Shown here: in pieces, positions 1 through 5,737 of the stretch
Layout of the letters: every line of letters starts with the position of its first letter
Position numbering within the stretch: position 1 is the stretch's first letter
Source: Desulfitobacterium sp.
Lineage (GTDB): Bacteria; Bacillota; Desulfitobacteriia; Desulfitobacteriales; Desulfitobacteriaceae
Direction: 5' to 3'
NCBI GenBank assembly: GCA_012799495.1
Contig: JAAZLD010000222.1
Location: forward strand, 1-6,641
DNA length: 6,641 bases
Position numbers and translations under genes: made by a program
Notes under the pieces: generated by a model
Databases searched by the model: none
The model's input: the letters and a program-made list of their open reading frames with translations, nothing else
What the model was told of the DNA's origin: nothing

Positions 1-16
1 ATTCATCCTTGTCTTA

Positions 17-44
17 TTGATAGTTGTGGTAACTTCAATATAAC
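17..44 (+). promoter_or_regulatory. Candidate sigma-A promoter P1 with AGTT-N5-AACT dyad
   Basis: A TTGATA -35 box (17-22) and a TATAAC -10 box (39-44) are separated by 16 bp, a good match to the vegetative promoter consensus. A short dyad, AGTT (22-25) and AACT (31-34), lies inside the spacer. The AACT arm ends four bases before the -10 box, exactly as in the second candidate promoter downstream. It points towards the regulator gene starting at 223. The promoter is inferred from sequence only; the long leader it implies (about 170 bases) makes it less certain as the main start. Confidence 0.45.
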
Positions 45-69
45 ATGAAATTCACATGGCGTATTTTTT

Positions 70-98
70 TAGTTAGCGGTGGCTAACTTCATTATAAA
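70..98 (+). promoter_or_regulatory. Candidate promoter P2 overlapped by a 7-bp inverted repeat (possible operator)
   Basis: AGTTAGC (71-77) and GCTAACT (82-88) form a perfect inverted repeat around GGTG. A TATAAA -10-like box follows at 93-98. The matching -35 region (TAGTTA at 70-75, 17-bp spacing) is poor, so the repeat fills the space between the -35 and -10 positions. Regulators of the MerR superfamily characteristically bind there, and a repressor would also block there. The gene at 223 encodes a MerR/excisionase-type helix-turn-helix, so autoregulation is a reasonable inference. The implied leader is about 115-120 bases, with no riboswitch that I recognise. Confidence 0.45.
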
Positions 99-207
99 AT
101 CCACCTAATTATGATCAATACATATATTAGAGAAATTTAAATGAAACTTATATGGTGCATATATATGACTTCAGATATAGACTAAAATGGCTAGCAAAGA
201 CTAATCT

Positions 208-215
208 AAAGGAGG
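208..215 (+). promoter_or_regulatory. Ribosome binding site supporting a TTG start
   Basis: AAAGGAGG ends seven bases before the TTG at 223. This near-ideal Shine-Dalgarno sequence is the main reason for choosing the TTG as the start, since no ATG is in place and the helix-turn-helix domain begins within the first few residues. Confidence 0.8.
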
Positions 216-222
216 AACTACC

Positions 223-1221
223 TTGTCAGATATCGCATATACCCCTGAAGAGGTTGCAAATATCTTAAAAATATCGAAATTCACCGTTTATGAGATGATC
301 AAGCGGGGAGATCTGAGTGCTTATCGCATTGGTCGGAAATACCGCATTGAAAAAGCAGATTTAGACAGATATATTCAGACATCCAAAGGAGAAAGTCCGG
401 CTGCTTCCACTGCCAGCAGCGAACCGTTACTAAACCCATCTACCTCAACAGTAACTTCATCCACACCTACCCCTATATCTACTCCAGCACCTTATAATAC
501 ATCTTCTATAGGGGAAGATAGCTTAGTTATCTACGGACAGGATGTTGTATTAGATATTTTAACCCGCCATTTGGAGAGACAGTTCCCTCATATACGCTTC
601 CTTAGGCAGTATAGCGGTAGTTTAGATGGGCTTATCGCCTTATACAGAGGTAATGCCAATGTAGCCACTAGCCACTTATGGGATAGTGACAATAATGAGT
701 ATAATTTACCTTATGTCCGCAGACTGATGCCAGGACACCCTGCTATCGTCATCAATTTGGTATACCGAATGGAAGGTTTCCATGTGGCTAAGGGCAATCC
801 TAAAAACATTAAGACTTGGTCGGATTTAAAACGGCCGAATGTTCGCTTTATTAACAGGGAACGAGGATCTGGTGCCCGGGTTCTCTTAGATGAGCAACTC
901 CGTCTTGCTAATATACCTCACCATCAGGTTCAAGGGTATGAAGATGAGGAAATGTCTCATATGGCTGTTGCCAGCCGGGTAGCCCGTGGTGAAGCAGATG
1001 TTGGCTTAGGTATTGAAAAAGCAGCTATGCAAGTTGACTCCATAGATTTTATACCCCTTCATCAGGAGCGCTATGATTTAGTTATTCGCAAAGAGGATAT
1101 GGATAAACCTCAATTCCAGGCTTTACTTTCGATCCTTAATTCTGGGAGCTTCCAAAATGAGATAGAAGGGCTCGGCGGTTATGATATTTCTGATATGGGA
1201 AAAATAATAGGAGAAGTTTAA
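223..1221 (+). CDS. Helix-turn-helix / PBP-like substrate-binding domain regulator
   Basis: Probable one-component transcriptional regulator of 332 residues, beginning at TTG. Residues about 5-50 are an excisionase/MerR-type winged helix-turn-helix (YTPEEVANILKIS, then TVYEMIKRGDLSAYRIGRKYRI). Residues about 55-96 are a Ser/Thr/Pro-rich linker. Residues about 100-325 resemble the PBP_like fold also found fused to MoeA-type proteins and related to LysR/ModA ligand domains, with ATSHLWD (148-154), NRERGSGAR (211-219) and EADVGLGIEKAA (257-268). No signal peptide or lipobox is present, so it should act in the cytoplasm. From the family, a small oxyanion such as molybdate or tungstate is a plausible ligand, but nothing here proves it. 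It is a single-gene unit with its own candidate promoters and terminator, convergent with the c-di-GMP gene. Domain assignment is firm; ligand and targets are inferred. Confidence 0.88.
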   Translation: MSDIAYTPEEVANILKISKFTVYEMIKRGDLSAYRIGRKYRIEKADLDRYIQTSKGESPAASTASSEPLLNPSTSTVTSSTPTPISTPAPYNTSSIGEDSLVIYGQDVVLDILTRHLERQFPHIRFLRQYSGSLDGLIALYRGNANVATSHLWDSDNNEYNLPYVRRLMPGHPAIVINLVYRMEGFHVAKGNPKNIKTWSDLKRPNVRFINRERGSGARVLLDEQLRLANIPHHQVQGYEDEEMSHMAVASRVARGEADVGLGIEKAAMQVDSIDFIPLHQERYDLVIRKEDMDKPQFQALLSILNSGSFQNEIEGLGGYDISDMGKIIGEV

Positions 1222-1260
1222 AAAGAGGTATTGGCTAACAAAAGCCAATACCTCTTTTTT
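1221..1260 (+). terminator. Rho-independent terminator, probably bidirectional
   Basis: A perfect 16-bp stem (1221-1236 with 1243-1258) closes a six-base loop and runs into a T-tract ending at 1260. It begins at the last base of the regulator's stop codon. Because the stem is flanked by A-runs on the left and T-runs on the right, the reverse strand also shows a hairpin followed by five Ts. It can therefore also end transcripts of the convergent gene whose stop is at 1426. Confidence 0.9.
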
Positions 1261-1270
1261 ATAAAATTTT

Positions 1271-1382
1271 ATTCTTCTAATTCTTGTATTCTTGTATCTT
1301 CAGTCCTTCTATCCTTCTATCCTTCTATCCTTCTATCCTTATATCCTTATATCCTTATATCCTTATATTCTTATATTCTTAT
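1271..1382. repeat. Tandem array of 8-bp units, graded in sequence
   Basis: The core (1311-1382) is nine uninterrupted 8-bp units: ATCCTTCT three times (1311-1334), ATCCTTAT four times (1335-1366), then ATTCTTAT twice (1367-1382). One unit with a single change (GTCCTTCT, 1303-1310) precedes it, and further degenerate units (ATTCTTCT, ATTCTTGT twice) extend back to 1271 with small phase slips. Identical units are clustered, the pattern expected from slipped-strand duplication. The array lies between two convergent stop codons, so it is non-coding. If the - strand gene is read through to the shared terminator, it lies in that transcript's 3' untranslated region as a purine-rich repeat. Confidence 0.9.
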
Positions 1383-1425
1383 TTTTATCTTCTAATGAAT
1401 TAATAAAAGGGGTACCGTTTTGTAT

Positions 1426-3588
1426 TTATGCAGGTAAGGATTGAATCGTTTTCAGAAAAAGTTCCACAACTTCTGGGTCAAACTGAGTTCCTGAGCAACG
1501 AATTATTTCCTGAATAGCCTCTTCTGCTGGGCGAGCTTTGCGATAAGGCCGATCATTAGTCATGGCATCAAAGGTATCTGCTACAGCTAGCAATCTACAC
1601 TCCAAAGGTATTTCCTCCCCTTTTAATCCTAGGGGATAGCCAGTACCGTCCCAATTTTCATGGTGTTTCAAGATCCAATCGGCAATGGGGAAGATATCTG
1701 GAGCGGCTTGGGCGATCCGATAGCCAATCTCGCTATGGGCTCGCATGATCTTCCATTCTTCTTCTGTTAAGCGCCCTTTCTTAAATAAGATATGATCTGG
1801 TATACCTACTTTACCGATATCATGGAATTGGGCAAAAAGTTTCAAATCAGAAAGCCTTTGTTCAGAAAGTCCAGCCAGTTTGCCTGTAGCTAAAATGAGT
1901 TCCTGGACTCTTTCTGCATGTCCCTCTGTTATGAAATCCCTAAATTCCAAGGCCTTTGTCAGGATCTGTACTTGAGAGTTACGGGTGCTATTACTACTAT
2001 GGAGTTTTTCCCGATTCATAGCATCGTCAGCCTTTTTTAATAGCTCCCTAGTAGTAAAATTCCCCTTACCTGATATGGCATAACCAATAGAAATATCTAA
2101 AGGGAGTTTGTCTTGATCCCGATTAAACTTTCTAACGTTAGTCCGGAGTTGTCGACAAGCATGTTCTACCTGGTGATACCCACCTTCACCAACCGCTAGC
2201 ACTACTGCGAATTCGTCTCCACCAATCCGAGCAACTAAATTTTCCTCAAAACAATTGCGTATTAACTTAGCAGCACTAACTAAAACTCGATCCCCTGCCT
2301 CACTGCCAAAAGTGGTGTTGATAAGCTTAAGGCCGTTTACATCGCACATGATTAAAGCAATTTCCTTATCTGCCTTTTCTTCATATTTGCGCATTTCCTG
2401 TTCAAAATAAACCCGATTATAGAGACCTGTGAGCTTGTCATGGTAGCTTAAGTAATATAACTCCGCTTCTGTCTCTTTCCACTCAGTAACATCTATTAAA
2501 GAAAGAACTATCTGGGTAGTTTGAGGGATTACTACCGGGGTGTTAATAACTGTTTTTCGGTTCCCTTTACTATCAACAATGGTTAGCTCATACTGATTGG
2601 GAATTTCTTCATCTTTACGTAATCTTCGTTGACCATATTCCCATAGTCGATCTGATTCCTCTTTAGGAACAAAATCCAATAAGTTTCTCACATGGTCCAA
2701 CTTTTTCTTAGGGAGACCTAAAAGTTCTTGGGCCTTCTGATTAGAAAGTAGGATCTTAAAGGTTTCGTCGATTATTAAAAATGCACATCCCGTTTGGTCG
2801 AAAATAGTACGATAGCGATTTTCTGACCAAATAAGCTTGCGATGGATTCTTCCTTGTTCCACAGCATTAGCTAAAGTTTCTGTCACTAGCTTAAGGGGGT
2901 TGAGAATCTCTTTGAAGGGCAGTCCTCCAGAAGATATATTTTTAAAAGCTAAGACGCCTAGTAGATTACCTTTAAAACTCAATGGTAAAGTCAAGATAGA
3001 ATCTTGATCAAAAACTTCTTGGGCAAAATGTTCAATGGGTAAAAAAACAGAGATTTGTCCTTTTCTACACATAATTTCTCCATTTTCCCAATGCTCTCGT
3101 AATTGTTCTATATGAGTATCCTTTAAAGGACAATCCTGTTCTTCGACGCCATCTCTATAGGCCTTGACATATCCTTTGAGGTGTTTACCTAAATGAAGGC
3201 AAACATAATCAGCCTTGAAAAGACGTAATATATCTTCCAGGGATTCCTGGGCAGCCACCCGAAAGTCCTCTTGTTGGTTAAAGCGAGCGGAAATACTAGC
3301 TAAACGCTCCTCAAACTTAAGCTTGCGAATAAGCATTTCTTCCGCTTCATAGCGTCTAACAGTCTTTTCTAAATTATGGCGATAAATAGCCTCAGCTACT
3401 AAAGGTCGGATACTTTCTAGAAATAATAAATCTTCAGCAGTGAAAACACCCTCCCTATAATCAGCCATATGGATAATTCCCATTACCTTTCCTTGATAGG
3501 GAAGAGGCATGACAACTAAACTTCTATACTCACGAATAGCGCAAACTCCCCGAAAGATCTTTCTTTTTTCCAGGCTCAAATTGGCCAT
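1426..3588 (-). CDS. GAF-PAS-GGDEF-HD-GYP cyclic-di-GMP signalling protein (intact open part of a longer gene)
   Basis: This 720-residue frame carries both c-di-GMP synthesis and breakdown modules. In order: the C-terminal half of a first GAF (1-75), a second GAF (about 95-250), PAS (about 255-375), GGDEF (about 380-530) and HD-GYP (about 540-715). The GGDEF domain has the intact signature RIGGDEF (454-460) and metal site D416, so cyclase activity is possible. The inhibitory RxxD site is absent (FEEN in its place). The HD-GYP domain keeps H557, HD 589-590, H618, HH 642-643, GYP 650-652 and D671, so a phosphodiesterase is expected. No membrane helix is seen; the protein should be cytosolic, sensing through its GAF/PAS domains. 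The ATG at 3588 has only a weak ribosome site and cuts a GAF domain in half. The true start is almost certainly 3933, with an in-frame TGA between (see the next entry). Confidence 0.88.
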   Translation of the reverse strand: MANLSLEKRKIFRGVCAIREYRSLVVMPLPYQGKVMGIIHMADYREGVFTAEDLLFLESIRPLVAEAIYRHNLEKTVRRYEAEEMLIRKLKFEERLASISARFNQQEDFRVAAQESLEDILRLFKADYVCLHLGKHLKGYVKAYRDGVEEQDCPLKDTHIEQLREHWENGEIMCRKGQISVFLPIEHFAQEVFDQDSILTLPLSFKGNLLGVLAFKNISSGGLPFKEILNPLKLVTETLANAVEQGRIHRKLIWSENRYRTIFDQTGCAFLIIDETFKILLSNQKAQELLGLPKKKLDHVRNLLDFVPKEESDRLWEYGQRRLRKDEEIPNQYELTIVDSKGNRKTVINTPVVIPQTTQIVLSLIDVTEWKETEAELYYLSYHDKLTGLYNRVYFEQEMRKYEEKADKEIALIMCDVNGLKLINTTFGSEAGDRVLVSAAKLIRNCFEENLVARIGGDEFAVVLAVGEGGYHQVEHACRQLRTNVRKFNRDQDKLPLDISIGYAISGKGNFTTRELLKKADDAMNREKLHSSNSTRNSQVQILTKALEFRDFITEGHAERVQELILATGKLAGLSEQRLSDLKLFAQFHDIGKVGIPDHILFKKGRLTEEEWKIMRAHSEIGYRIAQAAPDIFPIADWILKHHENWDGTGYPLGLKGEEIPLECRLLAVADTFDAMTNDRPYRKARPAEEAIQEIIRCSGTQFDPEVVELFLKTIQSLPA

Positions 3589-3933
3589 GTATTCCGTAAA
3601 ATCTTTAGAATAATAAGTTCCAGAATCGCCGGTAAAAGCTTTATCTTCTTCCCTAAATTCTTGCTTTAAAGCGCGTACACAAATGCAATCCTCATCATGG
3701 ATAGAGAGGCAACTTTCGAATTCAATAAAGTCCTTATCATAGCCTTCATGGACAACATAAGGGGCTATTCATGTGTCTTCAAGAACCCGAATTCCAATAT
3801 GATTACAACCTGTCCAGCCGGCTAAAAAGTCGATGATCCCTTTTAAATATTCTTTTAAGGTATGTTTATTACTTAGTTGGTTTAATAAGTTAAGTACTGC
3901 TAAAAGTTTAAGATCTTGAACATCGTCTTGCAT
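3589..3933 (-). pseudogene. 5' part of the GAF-PAS-GGDEF-HD-GYP gene, interrupted by an in-frame TGA
   Basis: Reading upstream of 3588 in the same frame gives 115 codons back to an ATG at 3933 preceded by GGAGGAG. They encode the missing N-terminal half of the first GAF: residues 1-54 start MQDDVQDLKLLAVLN and end GCNHIGIRVLEDT. Codon 55 (3771-3769) is TGA, and residues 56 onward continue IAPYVVHEGYDKDF, then ESCLSIHDEDCICVRAL. This is the expected course of such GAF domains, in which I recall a Gly or Asn-like residue at the TGA position. No other stop or frameshift occurs, and a single G-to-T change from GGA would explain it. The whole gene would be 835 codons, 3933 to 1426. Alternatives are selenocysteine or other readthrough, or an assembly error. 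Read as seen, translation would give a 54-residue fragment unless recoded or restarted. Confidence 0.8.
3739..3768 (-). other. Hairpin immediately after the in-frame TGA
   Basis: On the - strand the six bases directly after the TGA, ATAGCC, pair with GGCTAT. Inside this stem is a 2x1 internal loop, a second stem TTATG/CATGA with one G-T pair, and the five-base loop TTGTC. The place is where a bacterial SECIS element would sit. However, the loop lacks the leading GG of the E. coli fdhF element and the TGA-to-loop distance (13 bases) is short. It may be chance secondary structure in coding sequence. Confidence 0.35.
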
Positions 3934-3938
3934 TTCTA

Positions 3939-3945
3939 CTCCTCC
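3939..3945 (-). promoter_or_regulatory. Ribosome binding site setting the start at 3933
   Basis: GGAGGAG on the - strand ends five bases before the ATG at 3933-3931. It is far stronger than anything before the ATG at 3588, and it argues that translation of the c-di-GMP gene is designed to start here. Confidence 0.8.
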
Positions 3946-4140
3946 ATGATTGGGTAATGATGCCTTTGAGGTATTAAGATATGATAATATTTTTACATTA
4001 TTCTTAATATCGTTAATTTCTTCTGCAAAAAAACAATTAATCCTTCTAGGTAATTGTCTTTATAGTCTTAAAATTCGCCCAATAATCTACTTTTTCTTGA
4101 ATAATTTCCGAAATAATTTTCTTTTTTGCTTTTTAAGAAA

Positions 4141-4175
4141 GGAAAAGATCTTTAACCTAAGCTAAAGATCTTTCC
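4141..4175 (-). terminator. Rho-independent terminator of the Dms-type operon
   Basis: GGAAAAGATCTTTA (4141-4154) pairs with TAAAGATCTTTCC (4163-4175) around an eight-base loop, with one bulged A. On the - strand the stem is followed by TTTCTT, giving a terminator about 70 bases past the anchor-subunit stop at 4246. Little comparable T-tract follows on the + strand. Confidence 0.75.
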
Positions 4176-4245
4176 ATATTATTGTATTCAATTAGGTGTT
4201 GATTTGTGCACTCCTTTGATTTGCTTGTGATTTACCTGGGGAAAA

Positions 4246-5118
4246 TTAAGGAGTTCCGATCATGGGGGGGATACCCATGGCATAGAATAGATACCTTCCT
4301 AAAAATTGACCTACAATAACTAGCCCTAAAGCTAGGTAAATAGTTCCTGAAGAAATATTTCCTTCTTTGCTACCCTTATTGATACCATAGAAAAGAAGTC
4401 CAATACCTACTAGAGAGAGACCCCCATAGCCTACAACCAATCCCATACTTTCGCTGAAGACTTGTGCAGAAGCTGCAGAAGTAGCTCCCTCTCCTTTTAA
4501 TTCTGATGTGAAAACAGGTAAATATATCAGAGGGAGAACTACAGCTAATATTCCTAAATAAGCGGCTGTTTTTAAACCACTCAAGACATTAGCTATAGAG
4601 GTACCCTTTAGTCCTACAACTAAAGCTGTGGTGGCTCCTACGGCACCCATAGCAAAGGTTGCACCAAAGAAGGAAAAGTAAGTGTTCATATTATCCCAAG
4701 CTGGGATAACTGATGAAGCGTATATGCTTGCCATACTAAAGACTGCAGCTAGACCTACTAATCCAGTAAGCCAACCTAGGGCATTACTTTCTTTTCCTTG
4801 ACGGAGAAGGAACCAGAAGACTAGCCAGAGGACAAAGAAACCGCCAGCTGTGATAATTTCCCGGCTAAGCCAAGAAGAGGCCAGATTCATAATCGAGCGA
4901 GGAGCTCCAAAGGGATCCCCTAAGTGAAAAACAGAGAGGATCAGAGCCACTATAGTTAGAGGACCAACCCAAGTGAATCCTCCTTTAAGAGCAGAAGAAA
5001 CTTGACTATCCCGACTACCAACAGTGGTCTTAATGAGCATCAGGATAATAAACATTCCTATGGCCAATTGACTTAGAAGTGTAAAAGACATTAACGGCCA
5101 TTCTTCAGCAAAGATCAT
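4246..5118 (-). CDS. dmsC: DmsC-type membrane anchor subunit of a DMSO reductase-family enzyme
   Basis: Integral membrane subunit of 290 residues that anchors the enzyme and oxidises menaquinol, passing electrons to the iron-sulfur subunit. Eight hydrophobic helices are visible at roughly 8-32, 48-66, 87-107, 112-136, 146-171, 180-206, 222-246 and 254-284, the usual DmsC number and length. H65 (in SVFHLG) and E87 (in SWLSREI) fall at the same positions as the two E. coli DmsC residues that I recall as affecting menaquinol binding; this is from memory, not an alignment. The C-terminal GRYLFYAMGIP is also family-like. The ATG at 5118 follows GGAGGG (5130-5125). It is the last gene of the operon, 63 bases after the iron-sulfur subunit. 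No TorD-like chaperone gene follows it. The physiological substrate of the complex is unknown. Confidence 0.88.
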   Translation of the reverse strand: MIFAEEWPLMSFTLLSQLAIGMFIILMLIKTTVGSRDSQVSSALKGGFTWVGPLTIVALILSVFHLGDPFGAPRSIMNLASSWLSREIITAGGFFVLWLVFWFLLRQGKESNALGWLTGLVGLAAVFSMASIYASSVIPAWDNMNTYFSFFGATFAMGAVGATTALVVGLKGTSIANVLSGLKTAAYLGILAVVLPLIYLPVFTSELKGEGATSAASAQVFSESMGLVVGYGGLSLVGIGLLFYGINKGSKEGNISSGTIYLALGLVIVGQFLGRYLFYAMGIPPMIGTP

Positions 5119-5143
5119 CGATTACCCTCCTTTTTTCGGACTA

Positions 5144-5170
5144 AGGGCTGCCCTATTGAGGGCTAGCCCT
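5144..5170 (-). other. Intercistronic hairpin between iron-sulfur and anchor subunit genes
   Basis: AGGGCT pairs with AGCCCT (outer 6 bp) and GCCCT with AGGGC (inner 5 bp) around a four-base loop, with a single bulged base at 5164. On the transcript it is followed by A-rich rather than U-rich sequence and then the anchor gene's ribosome binding site, so it is not a normal terminator. It could be a processing or stability element that adjusts subunit ratios. Confidence 0.6.
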
Positions 5171-5181
5171 ATAATGCAAAC

Positions 5182-5721
5182 CTATTTTTTGGGGGTGATA
5201 ACTATATTAGGTTGAGTAATGTTGGAACTAGGCATAGTCATTGCGTCAGCATTGTCACCATATTTTTGACGTAATTCTTCTATTTCACCAACATCTAAAC
5301 ATCTCATAACACAGGAAGTTACACAGGCTGGTTGTTCACCTTTTTCTAAAAGCTTAACACAAAGATCACATTTCCCCACTTTACCAGTCTTTTCGATATA
5401 TTGAGGAGCTCCATATGGGCAGGACCAAGTGCAGAGGCGGCAGCCAATGCATTTTTCCTCATCATGAGCTACAATCCCATCTTCATCCCTTTTATAAAGG
5501 GCACCAGTAGGACAGTTGGCGACACATTTAGGCTCAGCACAATGATTACAGCCTAAAGAAAGGTGAAGACGACGAGGATTAGGGTATTTACCAGTTTCTA
5601 CATCATAAACTCTCCGAAAGAGAACTCCTATATCAAGATTATTTTGATCCTTACAGGCTATTTGACAACCTTTACAACCGATACAAGTTGTTTGGTCATA
5701 ATAAAATCCTAATTGAGCCAT
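5182..5721 (-). CDS. dmsB: DmsB-type four-[4Fe-4S] electron-transfer subunit
   Basis: Ferredoxin-like subunit of 179 residues that carries electrons from the membrane anchor to the molybdenum catalytic subunit. Sixteen ligand cysteines form four clusters: C13/16/19/23, C58/61/66/70, C91/94/97/101 and C118/121/133/137. No ligand is replaced, so four [4Fe-4S] clusters are expected, as in DmsB, rather than the [3Fe-4S] centre of NarH. An extra C141 lies just past the last ligand. There is no signal peptide; as in this family it would travel with the catalytic subunit. I chose the ATG at 5721 because AAAGGAG (5737-5731) lies nine bases before it; the in-frame GTG at 5727 is too close to that site. 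It begins 16 bases after the catalytic subunit's stop codon, so translation is probably coordinated. Confidence 0.92.
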   Translation of the reverse strand: MAQLGFYYDQTTCIGCKGCQIACKDQNNLDIGVLFRRVYDVETGKYPNPRRLHLSLGCNHCAEPKCVANCPTGALYKRDEDGIVAHDEEKCIGCRLCTWSCPYGAPQYIEKTGKVGKCDLCVKLLEKGEQPACVTSCVMRCLDVGEIEELRQKYGDNADAMTMPSSNITQPNIVITPKK

Positions 5722-5730
5722 AATCACTCA

Positions 5731-5737
5731 CTCCTTT
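5731..5737 (-). promoter_or_regulatory. Ribosome binding site that selects the ATG at 5721
   Basis: AAAGGAG lies directly after the catalytic subunit's TAG stop. Spacing is nine bases to the ATG at 5721 but only three to the upstream GTG at 5727, so the shorter 179-residue product is preferred. Confidence 0.7.

Larger units (their letters stand above)
3934..4245 (-). other. Intergenic region between the Dms-type operon and the c-di-GMP gene
   Basis: This very AT-rich stretch of about 310 bases holds the operon terminator (4141-4175) and the leader and presumed promoter of the c-di-GMP gene. I could not find a convincing -35/-10 pair on the - strand: TATAAA-like and TATTAT-like boxes exist but lack a matching -35. 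A small dyad, CAATTA/TAATTG (4034-4039 and 4051-4056) with an inner CCT/AGG pair, is the only operator-like structure seen. Open frames here are short and lysine/phenylalanine/isoleucine-rich, and look like chance. Confidence 0.6.

Noticed and set aside
158..167. CATATATATG palindrome, considered as a ModE-like or other operator
   Set aside because: Simple alternating AT sequence in an AT-rich leader, without the GC ends and spacing of a ModE site.
141..185. A 14-codon upstream open frame in the regulator's leader (ATG at 141, TAA at 183)
   Set aside because: The ribosome site is weak (AGAG) and the peptide has no attenuator-like residue run. It is too short to support from one sequence.
1271..1382. 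The tandem array considered as a CRISPR array
   Set aside because: Units are 8 bp and directly adjacent with no spacers.
4034..4056. CAATTA/TAATTG dyad upstream of the c-di-GMP gene, considered as an operator
   Set aside because: Short, AT-only outer arms with a bulge and no promoter clearly associated with it; mentioned in the intergenic entry but not called separately.
3950..4165. A 71-codon + strand open frame
   Set aside because: It is rich in Phe/Leu/Ile/Asn from AT-rich DNA, has no clear ribosome site, overlaps the leader of the c-di-GMP gene and runs into the terminator stem.
4200..4240. Three AAATCA copies on the - strand past the anchor gene, considered as iterons, and a tiny frame after AAAGGAG
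   Set aside because: Spacing is irregular (11 and 17 bases), and the frame would be only seven codons with its start overlapping the ribosome site.
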